In this document: positions 19,114 to 28,346 of the stretch, in pieces
Numbering within the stretch: position 1 is the first letter of the stretch
How the letters are laid out: every line of letters starts with the position of its first letter
Assembly: GCA_003553945.1 (NCBI GenBank)
Contig: PWEL01000038.1
Location: forward strand, 31,028 to 95,027
Origin: Mollicutes bacterium
Lineage (GTDB): Bacteria; Bacillota_I; Bacilli_A; Izemoplasmatales; Izemoplasmataceae
DNA length: 64,000 bases
Direction of reading: 5' to 3'
Program-made: the position numbers and the translations under genes
The notes under the pieces: model-generated
What the model was told of the DNA's origin: nothing
What the model saw: only the letters and a program-made list of their open reading frames with translations
Databases searched by the model: none

Positions 19114-21615
19114 TTAAGCGCCGTGGCAGTGTTTGTACTTCTTGCCGCTGCCACAGGGGCAGGGTTCGTTGCGACCGACTTTCTTCCGGCGCACGGGTTT
19201 TTTCTTCTGCTGTTCTTCCTTGCCGGAGCTGGTCTTGGTCGGTTTCGCAACCTGGACCCGCTCGGTGTTGTCGCGGACTTTGGCCTTGAGGAGATAGCGG
19301 GTCACATCGCGTTCGATGGCCGCGATCATGTCCTCGAACATCTCGTACCCGATCTCCTGATATTCGCGCAGCGGGTTCTGCTGACCGTACTGCCTGAGAC
19401 CGATGCTCTGTCTGAGGTCGCTCATCTGATCGATATGCTGGATCCAGTGGGTATCGACCACGCGGAGCACAACGGCCTTGAGGAAATCGTTGAACTTCTC
19501 ACGCCCGAAGCGCTCTTCCTTCTCGGTGAAATCCGCTTCAAGCAGTTGCTCGAGATACTGATAGGCCTCATCGGGGTCGGTCGAGAGTTTCTCCCTCTCC
19601 ACCTTGTCCTGGGCGAAGAGCCTACCGTTCAGGGCGTCATAGAGCGAGTCCCTGTCGACGGTTTCATCCTTCTTCTCTTCATCCGTGTGTTCCGAGACAA
19701 GACGGTCGAGATGGCGTTTTGCAAGCGGCTTGATCATATCGATGATGTCGTCGTTGAGCAGGATGTCGCGCCGCTGGCCGTAGATGGTCTCGCGCTGCTG
19801 GCGGAGCACCTCGTCGTATTGAAGGATGGTCTTGCGCCGGTCGTAGTTGTTGCCTTCAATCTGGCGCTGGGCCTTCTTGATGAAGCGGGAGAATATCTTA
19901 TAGTCGACCGGCCGGTCGTCGTCTTCGCCACGTCGCTTGCTTAAGGATTCGAGCTGCTTCTGGAAGCGTTCGCCGCCGAAACGACGGACAAGGTCATCCT
20001 CACCCGAGAGGAAGAATTTCGAATAGCCGGGGTCGCCCTGGCGTCCGCTTCTTCCGCGGAGCTGATCATCGATGCGGCGCGCCTCATGGCGCTCGGTGCC
20101 GATCACGGCGAGACCGCCGAGTTCCTTGACGCCCGGGCCGAGCTTGATGTCTGTACCGCGGCCGGCCATGTTGGTGGCGATGGTCACGGCGCCCTTCTGT
20201 CCGGCGTTCTCTATGATCTGTGCCTCGCGTTCGTGATTCTTCGCGTTCAACACCTCGTGCTGGACGCCGCGGCGCTTGAGGAGTTTGCTCAGGCGCTCGC
20301 TGCTCTCGACGGAGATCGTGCCGACAAGCACGGGCTGACCTTTCTTGTTGCGCATTTCGATCTCATCAGCGAGCGCTTTATATTTCGCCTTCATGGAAGG
20401 ATAGATGACATCGTTGGCGTCATGACGGATCATGGGCTCGTTCGTCGGAATCTGGATGACGAGCATGTTGTAGATGTTGCGGAACTCCTCCTCCTCTGTC
20501 TTGGCGGTGCCTGTCATGCCTGAGAGCTTCTCGTACATGCGGAAGAAGTTCTGGAAGGTGATGGAGGCCAGGGTGCTGGATTCCTTCTTGATCTCGACGC
20601 CCTCTTTGGCTTCGAGCGCCTGATGCAGTCCCTGGGAGAACTGTCGTCCGGGCATGAGGCGCCCGGTGAACTGGTCGACCAGCACGACCTGCCCATCCTT
20701 GACGACATAGTCCACGTCGCTTTCCATCGTATAGTTGGCCTTGATGGCATTGTTGATGTGGTGCAAAAGCGTCACATGCTCGAGGTCGTAGAGATTCTCG
20801 ATGCCGAAATAGCGTTCGGCCTTGGAGACGCCTGAATCCGTGAGGGTCACGTGGCGGGCCTTGATATCGATCTCGTAATCATCTTCATCGAGGCTTCTCG
20901 CGAACGCATTCGCCTGCTTATAGAGATTGGCGGTCTTCTTCGCACCGCCAGAGATGATGAGCGGGGTCCGCGCCTCGTCGATGAGAATGGAGTCGACCTC
21001 GTCGATGATGGCGTAATGCAGTTCTCGCTGCACCATCTGATCCTTATAGATCGCCATGTGGTCGCGCAGATAATCAAAGCCGAGTTCGTTGTTCGTCGAA
21101 TAGAGCACATCCGACTTGTAGGCTTCCTTCTTTTCCTCGTGGGTGAGGTCGCGGTGATTGAGTCCGACGCTCATACCGAGGAATCGGAAAATATCCCCGA
21201 TCTCACCTTCGGCCTCACGGCGGGCGAGATAGTCATTGACCGTCACGATGTGTACGCCGCGGCCCGTGAGCGCGTTCAGGTAGGCGGGCATCACGGCGGT
21301 GAGTGTCTTACCTTCACCGGTCTTCATCTCGGCAATGTTGGTTTCATGGATGACGCGGGCGCCCATGATCTGGACTTTGAAGGGGGTCATCCCCGTGACG
21401 CGCGTCGATGCCTCGCGGACGATCGCATAGACCTCTTCCTGAAGGTCATCAAGCGTCTCGCCCTCGGCGAGGCGCTTCTTGAACTTTTCCGTCTGATTCT
21501 TGAGCGCTTCATCGCTCATGTCCTTATATTCATCGGCAAGCGCCATGACCCGCTCGGCGAATTTACGGAGCGGTTTTTGTTGACGGCGGCTGGGGTCGAA
21601 GAATTTTTTCAGCAT
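19114..21615 (-). CDS. secA: Preprotein translocase subunit SecA
   Basis: MKTGEGKT Walker [16 protein letters not shown]-terminal zinc motif [14 protein letters not shown]. Confidence 0.97.
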   Translation of the reverse strand: MLKKFFDPSRRQQKPLRKFAERVMALADEYKDMSDEALKNQTEKFKKRLAEGETLDDLQEEVYAIVREASTRVTGMTPFKVQIMGARVIHETNIAEMKTGEGKTLTAVMPAYLNALTGRGVHIVTVNDYLARREAEGEIGDIFRFLGMSVGLNHRDLTHEEKKEAYKSDVLYSTNNELGFDYLRDHMAIYKDQMVQRELHYAIIDEVDSILIDEARTPLIISGGAKKTANLYKQANAFARSLDEDDYEIDIKARHVTLTDSGVSKAERYFGIENLYDLEHVTLLHHINNAIKANYTMESDVDYVVKDGQVVLVDQFTGRLMPGRQFSQGLHQALEAKEGVEIKKESSTLASITFQNFFRMYEKLSGMTGTAKTEEEEFRNIYNMLVIQIPTNEPMIRHDANDVIYPSMKAKYKALADEIEMRNKKGQPVLVGTISVESSERLSKLLKRRGVQHEVLNAKNHEREAQIIENAGQKGAVTIATNMAGRGTDIKLGPGVKELGGLAVIGTERHEARRIDDQLRGRSGRQGDPGYSKFFLSGEDDLVRRFGGERFQKQLESLSKRRGEDDDRPVDYKIFSRFIKKAQRQIEGNNYDRRKTILQYDEVLRQQRETIYGQRRDILLNDDIIDMIKPLAKRHLDRLVSEHTDEEKKDETVDRDSLYDALNGRLFAQDKVEREKLSTDPDEAYQYLEQLLEADFTEKEERFGREKFNDFLKAVVLRVVDTHWIQHIDQMSDLRQSIGLRQYGQQNPLREYQEIGYEMFEDMIAAIERDVTRYLLKAKVRDNTERVQVAKPTKTSSGKEEQQKKKPVRRKKVGRNEPCPCGSGKKYKHCHGA

Positions 21616-21691
21616 ATTCTCACCTCGTCTGTAATCATACACATGTTATCACAAAAGGCCGTGGATAAAAAGCGCAGGGCGCACACCATGC

Positions 21692-21721
21692 AAAAAAATG
21701 CGCGATGTCGCCACCGCGCAT
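21692..21721 (-). terminator. Rho-independent terminator after hpf
   Basis: Reverse strand ATGCGCG-N10-CGCGCAT hairpin followed by a T tract. Confidence 0.75.
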
Positions 21722-21730
21722 CCTGAAGGC

Positions 21731-22270
21731 CTATTCCGTCTCGATGACGGCGTAATCTCCGTCATGTCTCAGATAAAGCACATGGATATTCTCCGTCTCA
21801 TCATCGCGATAGATGTAGAAATCATGTCCTAGCATCTCCATGGCGGTGATCGCTTCATCGGTGCTCATCTGTTCTATCTTGTGTTTCTTCCGCTTGACAG
21901 GGCGTCCGACGAGCTCCCTTTCGAGGGCCTCGAGGTCGACATCGTCATCGAAGAGGTCCTTGACGCCTTCGCGTTTCCTCAGACTGCGGTTGATCTTCGT
22001 CTTGTGCTTCCTGATCTGCCTTTCGAGTTTATCAATGGCCAGGTCGATGCCGGCGTACATGTCTTCCTCTTTGACCTCCGCTCTCATGGTGAAGTACTTG
22101 GTGGGGATGGTGATTTCCACTCGGTGATGGTCGCTGTGGGTGGCGCAGAGCACGACAGCGTCGAGTTCTTCCCGGAAATAGCGCTCGACTTTCAAGAGCT
22201 TGTCCTTGGCGTAGTTCTCGATGGCTTCTGTCACTTCAAATCCGTCTTTTCCGCGTACTTCGACGTTCAT
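21731..22270 (-). CDS. hpf: Ribosome hibernation promoting factor, long form
   Basis: RaiA/HPF N-domain plus conserved C-terminal dimerisation domain (EAITAMEMLGHDFYIYRDDETENIHVLYLRHDGDYAVIE). Confidence 0.93.
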   Translation of the reverse strand: MNVEVRGKDGFEVTEAIENYAKDKLLKVERYFREELDAVVLCATHSDHHRVEITIPTKYFTMRAEVKEEDMYAGIDLAIDKLERQIRKHKTKINRSLRKREGVKDLFDDDVDLEALERELVGRPVKRKKHKIEQMSTDEAITAMEMLGHDFYIYRDDETENIHVLYLRHDGDYAVIETE

Positions 22271-22301
22271 TCTATCAACTCCTTCGTGGAATGGTATTTA
22301 T

Positions 22302-22310
22302 ATTATAACA
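22302..22310 (-). promoter_or_regulatory. Extended -10 promoter candidate for hpf
   Basis: Reverse strand TATGTTATAAT (TGnTATAAT) upstream of hpf; no good -35. Confidence 0.45.
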
Positions 22311-22342
22311 TACTATGAAAAAATGACGTGTGAAAAACGATG

Positions 22343-22702
22343 TTATTCATCGAGAGCCTCGAGCAGAATCTCTATCTGATCCAGCGTAAGCGCGCGGTCG
22401 GAGAAGAGCACACAGGGCGAGAAGGCCAGAAAGAATACCTTCAGGACCTCCGGAGATTCATCGTCATAATAGAAAAACGGCGCATCATTGGATGCTTCAA
22501 GCAGCCGCACGAGAAGGAGGGGATGCATCCCTTCCTCGTAGGTCAGCGTGACGACCTCCTTAAGACTCGTCGGCAGGACGGAGACCATCAGGCGCTTGTC
22601 TGACGCTTCTTTGCATTCAATGCAGAGTATGGACATGCGGAAGAGATTCGCGAATGACACATCCGGTGTGAACGCCGTGCCGCAGAATCTGCAGATCGCC
22701 AT
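22343..22702 (-). CDS. ComFC-like N-terminal zinc-finger protein lacking the phosphoribosyltransferase domain
   Basis: CRFCGTAFTPDVSFANLFRM...CIEC resembles the ComFC N-terminus; 119 aa only; lies upstream of hpf-secA-prfB as comF genes often do. Confidence 0.5.
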   Translation of the reverse strand: MAICRFCGTAFTPDVSFANLFRMSILCIECKEASDKRLMVSVLPTSLKEVVTLTYEEGMHPLLLVRLLEASNDAPFFYYDDESPEVLKVFFLAFSPCVLFSDRALTLDQIEILLEALDE

Positions 22703-22737
22703 AAAAAACCACCCGTGCGTATGATACGCGCGGGTGG
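22703..22737 (-). terminator. Rho-independent terminator after butyrate kinase
   Basis: Reverse strand CCACCCGCGCGT-ATCAT-ACGCACGGGTGG followed by TTTTTT. Confidence 0.9.
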
Positions 22738-22748
22738 TGCTTCCTGCT

Positions 22749-23825
22749 TCAGTATTCTTTTGCTTCGACCTCGCCGTCGAGGAGAGCCTTCATGTTGAAG
22801 GCGAGGGCTTCGAGTTCGTTCTCGCCGGGATAGATGCTGATGTCGCCGAGATGGTCGATCATCTCTATGAGCGGCTGGATGATGTCCTGATTATAGGCCA
22901 GGCCGCCGGTGAGGATGATCGCGTCCACCTGGGAGGCGGCGACGGCGTAAAGCCCGCCGATCTCCTTGGCGATCTGATAGACCATGGCCCGGATGACTTC
23001 CGAGGCTTCGACGCGACCCTCGCTGATCATATCGGAGACCTGTTCCGCATCCTTTGTATTCAAGTAGCTGAACATGCCGCCGTAGCTCCGGATCAGTTTC
23101 TTGAACTCCTCCTGGGTATGGCCGGCGAACGCCATGTCGATGACGCTCGAGACAGGTAGACCGCCCGAACGTTCCGGACTCATCGGACCATCCCCATCGA
23201 GGGCGTTGTTCACATCGACCACGCGCCCCTGCTTATGATAGCCCACGCTGATACCGCCACCGAGATGCGCGACGATAAGGTGCAGATCTTCATAGGGGAC
23301 GCCGCGTTTCTCGCTATAATCGCGGGCGACCGCCTTTTGATTGAGCGCATGGAAGAGACTGCGTCTGGTGATGCCGTTCAATCCTGAAAACTTCGCGACG
23401 TCGTCCATCTCGTCGACGACGACAGGGTCGGCGATATAGGCATCCTTGCCGACCTCGCTTGCCAGCGCCTCGGCGAGGAGCCCTCCGAGATTCGATGCGT
23501 GTTCGCCGTGCGTGTTGTTTTTGAGCGCCTCGATCATCGCATCGTTCACACGGTATATCCCGCTCTTGAGAGGACGGAGAAGGCCTCCTCTTCCGATGAA
23601 GCCCTCTATGGAGGAGAGTGGGATCTCATTATCCTTCAGAAACGCTTCGATGAGCTGCTTGCGCATCGGCAGCTGATCGACGAGCGATTCATACTGCAGC
23701 ATCTCTGAGCCGTCGTGACGGATGGTCGTCTTCGCATACGGACGTTGTTCCTTGAAGAACACCACCTGGTCGAACACCGCGATCTTGGTGCTCGTCGACC
23801 CGGGGTTGATTGTTAGAATGCGCAC
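22749..23825 (-). CDS. buk: Butyrate kinase (butyrate/branched-chain fatty-acid kinase)
   Basis: MRILTINPGSTSTKIAVFD, GRGGLLRPLKSGIYRVN, VAHLGGGISVGYHKQGRVVDVNNALDGDGPMSPERSG. Confidence 0.94.
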   Translation of the reverse strand: MRILTINPGSTSTKIAVFDQVVFFKEQRPYAKTTIRHDGSEMLQYESLVDQLPMRKQLIEAFLKDNEIPLSSIEGFIGRGGLLRPLKSGIYRVNDAMIEALKNNTHGEHASNLGGLLAEALASEVGKDAYIADPVVVDEMDDVAKFSGLNGITRRSLFHALNQKAVARDYSEKRGVPYEDLHLIVAHLGGGISVGYHKQGRVVDVNNALDGDGPMSPERSGGLPVSSVIDMAFAGHTQEEFKKLIRSYGGMFSYLNTKDAEQVSDMISEGRVEASEVIRAMVYQIAKEIGGLYAVAASQVDAIILTGGLAYNQDIIQPLIEMIDHLGDISIYPGENELEALAFNMKALLDGEVEAKEY

Positions 23826-23844
23826 GGCTTCATCTCCTTTCAGC

Positions 23845-24393
23845 CTAAGCGCTCACAGCGTCCATACCGGCTTCGAGCGCCTTCCTATTGAGCGCTACAA
23901 GGGCTTCCTTTCTGCCGGTGAAAAGCTCGTCGAAGACCTTGAAGATCGCTTCCTTGTCGAAGAGGTCTGTCACAGCGATGTAAGCGCCGAGCATGACCAT
24001 GTTCGCGACTTTGAGGTTGCCGATGTCGAGCGCGATCTTGTTCGCATCGACCGGGTAGAGGTCGACATCATCGCGGATGCCGTCCTGTTCGACGAGGCTG
24101 CTGTTGATGAAGAGGGAGCCTCCGCTCTTGAGCTTGTTCTCGAACTTGGCGAGCGACGGATGATTCATCACGACAAGGGAGTCCGGTTCGCTCACGACAG
24201 GTGAGTTGATGCGTTCATCGGATATCGTCACCTGGCAGTTCGCAGTCCCGCCCCTGGTCTCGGGTCCGTAGGAGGGAATCCATACAGTGTTCCTATCTTC
24301 GTGCGTCGCCGCATAGGAGAGGATCTGACCCATCAGCATGACGCCCTGTCCGCCGAAGCCGGCGACAATCAATTTTTCCTCAAGCATCGTCAT
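23845..24393 (-). CDS. 2-oxoacid:ferredoxin oxidoreductase gamma subunit
   Basis: VAGFGGQGVMLMGQILSYAA ... PSYGPETRGGTANCQVTIS, operon context. Confidence 0.92.
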   Translation of the reverse strand: MTMLEEKLIVAGFGGQGVMLMGQILSYAATHEDRNTVWIPSYGPETRGGTANCQVTISDERINSPVVSEPDSLVVMNHPSLAKFENKLKSGGSLFINSSLVEQDGIRDDVDLYPVDANKIALDIGNLKVANMVMLGAYIAVTDLFDKEAIFKVFDELFTGRKEALVALNRKALEAGMDAVSA

Positions 24394-25141
24394 CCTCCTT
24401 CGTCATATCTTTGTAGACACCGAGGGGATAATAGGGGATCATGTTCTCGACCGCCCAGTCGAGTGAATCCTTCGGCTCCATGCCCCAGTTGATCGGGCAG
24501 GTGGAGATGAATTCGATCAAAGTGAAACCTTGTTTCCCACTCTGGATGTCGAAGGCTTTCTGAAGCGCCTTCTTGGCCTTCCTGACATGCTTGGGGTCAT
24601 GCACGCTCACGCGTTCGAGATACGTAGCGCCGGGCACATTGGAAAGCAGCTCGCAGACTCTGAGGGGTTCACCGGCCTGCGCTTTTTCACGTCCGTGCGG
24701 AGAGGTGGTGGTCTGCTGGCCGAGCAGCGTCGTCGGCGCCATCTGGCCGCCGGTCATGCCATAGATCGCGTTGTTGACGAAGATTATGGTGATGTTCTCG
24801 CCGCGGTGCGCAGCGTGGACGGCCTCGGCGAGACCTATGGATGCGAGGTCGCCATCGCCCTGATAGGTGAACACAGTGCTTTCGGGGCGGACCCGCTTGA
24901 TACCGGTCGCAACCGCCGGGGCGCGGCCGTGGGCCGCCTGATGCATATCGCAGTCGAAGTATTCGTAGGCCATGACGCTGCAGCCGACGCTCGCGACACC
25001 TACCGAACTCTCGATGAGGCCCCTCTCTTTCAGCACCTCGCCGACGAGATTGTGGATGATGCCGTGGGTGCAGCCGGGACAATAGTGGTATTCCCTTTCG
25101 GTGAGACCCGCCTGCGGTCTGTAGACAGTCTTCGTATTCAT
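24380..25141 (-). CDS. 2-oxoacid:ferredoxin oxidoreductase beta (TPP-binding) subunit
   Basis: YCPGCTHGIIHNL, TYQGDGDLASIGLAEAVHAAHRGENITIIFVNNAIYGMTGGQMAPTT. Confidence 0.93.
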   Translation of the reverse strand: MNTKTVYRPQAGLTEREYHYCPGCTHGIIHNLVGEVLKERGLIESSVGVASVGCSVMAYEYFDCDMHQAAHGRAPAVATGIKRVRPESTVFTYQGDGDLASIGLAEAVHAAHRGENITIIFVNNAIYGMTGGQMAPTTLLGQQTTTSPHGREKAQAGEPLRVCELLSNVPGATYLERVSVHDPKHVRKAKKALQKAFDIQSGKQGFTLIEFISTCPINWGMEPKDSLDWAVENMIPYYPLGVYKDMTKEDDDA

Positions 25142-26208
25142 TATGCATCCTCCTTGAGCGCGGCGCGCACATGCTCGACAATCTCTTCGGGCTCGGGGAC
25201 GACGCCGCCGGTGCGGCCGAAGAAATCGAGCTTGTAACGTCCGTTGTTGATGATCTGTACGTCCTGATGCATCTGTCCGAGACTCATCTCAAGCGTGATC
25301 AGGCTATGCGTGCGCTCCGGCAATGCCTCGAACGCCTTCTTTGGGAACGGGAACAAGGAGATCGGACGGATCATGCCGACCTTCACGCCTTCCTCCCTGA
25401 GCATTTGCACGGCATTGCGCGCGACACGCGCCATCGTTCCGTAAGCGACAAAAACGATATCCGCATCCTCTGTCTCGATCATCTCGTAGCGCTGTTCCTT
25501 TTCGCGCATTTCATCGTATTTGCCCTTGAGTTTCAGATTATGCTCTTCTAGCTTATAGGGGTCGAGATAGAGCGACGCGATCCGGTTGCGGTATCCGCGT
25601 TCCCCGTAACCACCGTCCGCGGCCCATTCCTTCTTGCCGGCCGCCTGCGTCTTCTCAGTCTCTTCAAGGGTGATCGGCTCCATCATCTGTCCGAGCAGCC
25701 CATCGACCGCGACCATGACGGGATTGCGGTAATGATCGGCGAGCGGAAAGCTCTCCTTGATGAGGTCGACCGCCTCCTGCAGGTTTTCGGGGGCGAAGGA
25801 AAGCACCTTGTAGTCGCCGTTGCCGCCGCCGCGCGTGATCTGGTTGTAGTCGGACTGGCTGGGCTGGATGCCGCCGAGCCCCGGTCCGCCGCGCATGACG
25901 TTGATGATGACGCAGGGGATCTCGCTCCCGGCGAGATAGCTTATGCCCTCTTGCTTCAGGGCGATGCCCGGACTAGAAGAGGATGTCAGAACTCTCGCGC
26001 CGGCGCCGCCGGCGCCGTAGACCATGTTGATGGCCGCGACTTCGCTCTCGGCCTGCACGAAGACACGGTCGTTCGCGGGCATGTGATGGGAGAGATATTC
26101 GGGCAGCTCGTTCTGCGGCGTGATAGGGTAGCCGAAGAACGCATCGGCACCACCTTTGATCGCTGCGAGCGCCATCGCTTCATTGCCTTTCATCAATACC
26201 TTGCTCAC
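25141..26208 (-). CDS. vorB: 2-oxoacid:ferredoxin oxidoreductase alpha subunit (VorB-like)
   Basis: GNEAMALAAIKGGADAFFGYPITPQNELPEYL, TSSSSPGIALKQEGISYLAGSEIP. Confidence 0.9.
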   Translation of the reverse strand: MSKVLMKGNEAMALAAIKGGADAFFGYPITPQNELPEYLSHHMPANDRVFVQAESEVAAINMVYGAGGAGARVLTSSSSPGIALKQEGISYLAGSEIPCVIINVMRGGPGLGGIQPSQSDYNQITRGGGNGDYKVLSFAPENLQEAVDLIKESFPLADHYRNPVMVAVDGLLGQMMEPITLEETEKTQAAGKKEWAADGGYGERGYRNRIASLYLDPYKLEEHNLKLKGKYDEMREKEQRYEMIETEDADIVFVAYGTMARVARNAVQMLREEGVKVGMIRPISLFPFPKKAFEALPERTHSLITLEMSLGQMHQDVQIINNGRYKLDFFGRTGGVVPEPEEIVEHVRAALKEDA

Positions 26209-26438
26209 TTTGACCCCTCCTTCACGAACCGCTCCACGGTGATCACGTTATCCGGGCACATCATCGCGCAGAACGAGCAGGCGATGCATTGTTCCGGATC
26301 CGTCACATAGAGCGGTGTGTAGCCTTTTTTGTTGGTCTTGCTCCGGTCGAGGTCGAGGATGTCGACCGGACACGGATGAATGCAAAGACCGCAGCCCTTA
26401 CATCTGTCCTCATCGATGATAATCCTTCCTTTTGCCAT
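26205..26438 (-). CDS. 2-oxoacid:ferredoxin oxidoreductase delta subunit (2x4Fe-4S ferredoxin)
   Basis: CKGCGLCIHPCPVDIL and CIACSFCAMMCPDNVI. Confidence 0.92.
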   Translation of the reverse strand: MAKGRIIIDEDRCKGCGLCIHPCPVDILDLDRSKTNKKGYTPLYVTDPEQCIACSFCAMMCPDNVITVERFVKEGSK

Positions 26439-26447
26439 AGTAGCCTC

Positions 26448-27104
26448 CTATAACCACGTTTTGGCAAGGTAGCGCCTTAGGGGCCTCACAGTGCCGGAGA
26501 AATCGCTCTCCTTCACATCCACATTTTCAGGATGGAACGTGTAGACGATGGGGATGTCTGTTTCGGCAGAGACCTCCCTCAGGATGCTCTCACCTTGCTG
26601 GATGGTTGATGCGTCGGTTTCACGCATGAGATTGGAATTGTTTACAAGTCCGCTCACTCTCAGCTGGGCGGCGCCCTCGAGCGTCTGTATGAGTGATACG
26701 ATCTTTTCGGTGGTGCTTGTCTCCGGACGGAATACGTTGATGACAACGAAGAAATCAAGGGGCGTCTCGGCGTCGATCAGACTGCTGAACTGTCTCATGA
26801 GTTTCGCCCCGGCCTTTGTGCCGGCGAGGTCGTAGACAGCGCGGAGCGATGTGTCGATGAATGGGCGCCTGCTACCGGCGCTGATATACGGCAGGTCGCT
26901 CCCTGAAGATCTCGGCAGCGATGACTCGATGAGATCGACACCGTGTCGCGTCAATAAATCGTGGACACTACGGGAGCGGAAATAGGGATTGACGACATCA
27001 AGGTCGATGAGGGCATCGAGCTTGAAATCGATTGCGAGATTTACGGCGATCTCCGTCTTTCCCGCTCCGTAGTGTCCACTGATTACAGTCAGTCGCTTCA
27101 TCAA
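26448..27104 (-). CDS. P-loop NTPase (MinD/CobQ-like)
   Basis: SGHYGAGKTEIAVNLA Walker A, ALIDLDVVNPYFRSR; 4-bp overlap with upstream dehydrogenase. Confidence 0.75.
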   Translation of the reverse strand: MMKRLTVISGHYGAGKTEIAVNLAIDFKLDALIDLDVVNPYFRSRSVHDLLTRHGVDLIESSLPRSSGSDLPYISAGSRRPFIDTSLRAVYDLAGTKAGAKLMRQFSSLIDAETPLDFFVVINVFRPETSTTEKIVSLIQTLEGAAQLRVSGLVNNSNLMRETDASTIQQGESILREVSAETDIPIVYTFHPENVDVKESDFSGTVRPLRRYLAKTWL

Positions 27105-28177
27105 CGGTTGATGGTGTTGGACTGGATCCTGCCGATCTCCTCGATGCGGTTGCGGGCGAAGATCTTCGCCGCTTCCTGGGTATGCGTATCGTTATCGCGG
27201 GCCACTTTATAGATATCGAGGATCCTGTCGTGGATGCTTTCTATCTCGTTGAAGGCTTTCTCCCGGTTGTAGCCTTCCGGATGAAGCTCGTGAGAGACGT
27301 TGATCAGACCGCCGGCGTTGATGACGAAATCGGGCGCATAGAGGATGCCTTTGTCCTTGAGGGCCTGGCCGTGCTTCTCTTCATCTTCGAGTACGTTATT
27401 GGCAGTACCGGCGACGATCGGGGCCTTCAGACACTCGACTGTCTCGTCGTTGATGACAGCGCCCAGCGCACAGGGGGCGAAGACATCGACGTCGAGCTCG
27501 CAGATGCTTTCAGGCTTGACGAATTCAACGCTGGGATACTTGTCATTGATCTTTTCAATATGCTTTTCATTGATCTCGGTGAAATAGATCTTCTCGGCGC
27601 CCGCCTCGAGCAGATAGCCGATAAGATAGTCCCCGGTCTGTCCGGCGCCCTGTACGGCATAGGAGTATTTGCTGATGTCATTGTCGCCGTATTTCTCCTT
27701 GAGGGATGCGCGGATGCCGTGGAAGGCTCCCCAGGCCGTAGCCGGAGAGGGATTGCCGCTTTTTTCCGGAATGGCGACGACGTGGTCGGTCTCCATGTTG
27801 ATGTACTTCATCGCCTTCACATCGGTATTGACATCGGGCGCGGTGATATAACGTCCGCCGAGTGTCTGGACATACCGTCCGAACGCCCTGAAATATGCTT
27901 CGGACTTGACTTTTTCAGGATCGCCGATCAGCACTGACTTGCCGCCGCCGAGATTGAGACCGGCGCATGCGGCCTTGTACGTCATGCCGCGGGCGAGACG
28001 AAGCACATCGAGCGTCGCTTCTTCCTCGTCATCATAGTTCCAGAGCCTCGTGCCACCCAGGGACGGACCCAGGGTCGTGTTGTGGATGCACGTGATGCCT
28101 TTGAGACCCGTGCTCTCGTCATGGAAGAACACAAGTTGCTCGTATCCGTGCTTCTCCATGTACTCGAATTTTTTCAT
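27101..28177 (-). CDS. Glu/Leu/Phe/Val-type amino-acid dehydrogenase (leucine dehydrogenase-like)
   Basis: GGTRLWNYDDEEEATLDVLRLARGMTYKAACAGLNLGGGKSVLIGDP; PCALGAVINDETV; APDFVINAGGLINV. Confidence 0.93.
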   Translation of the reverse strand: MKKFEYMEKHGYEQLVFFHDESTGLKGITCIHNTTLGPSLGGTRLWNYDDEEEATLDVLRLARGMTYKAACAGLNLGGGKSVLIGDPEKVKSEAYFRAFGRYVQTLGGRYITAPDVNTDVKAMKYINMETDHVVAIPEKSGNPSPATAWGAFHGIRASLKEKYGDNDISKYSYAVQGAGQTGDYLIGYLLEAGAEKIYFTEINEKHIEKINDKYPSVEFVKPESICELDVDVFAPCALGAVINDETVECLKAPIVAGTANNVLEDEEKHGQALKDKGILYAPDFVINAGGLINVSHELHPEGYNREKAFNEIESIHDRILDIYKVARDNDTHTQEAAKIFARNRIEEIGRIQSNTINR

Positions 28178-28223
28178 TAAAAAAGCCTCCCTTTAGAGAA
28201 TTAGTGCACAAAATTTAAACGCT

Positions 28224-28238
28224 ATGAAAGCGTTTTTA
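28224..28238. promoter_or_regulatory. cre-like (CcpA) operator candidate upstream of the dehydrogenase operon
   Basis: ATGAAAGCGTTTTTA, one mismatch to TGWNANCGNTNWCA, just downstream of a -10 element. Confidence 0.5.
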
Positions 28239-28245
28239 CAATGTG

Positions 28246-28274
28246 ATTATATCATGCCGCGCCCTTTCTTGCAA
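28246..28274 (-). promoter_or_regulatory. Candidate promoter of amino-acid dehydrogenase/VOR/buk operon
   Basis: Reverse strand TTGCAA - 17 nt - TATAAT. Confidence 0.55.
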
Positions 28275-28314
28275 TCCCAAAAAAGTCCTCCCGCTACTTC
28301 TGAAAAGGGCATCA

Positions 28315-28346
28315 CTAAAAAATAAGCCCTCGGCTGAGGGCTTATT
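28315..28346 (-). terminator. Rho-independent terminator overlapping the leuS stop codon
   Basis: AATAAGCCCTC-GGCT-GAGGGCTTATT hairpin followed on the reverse strand by a T-rich run. Confidence 0.8.
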
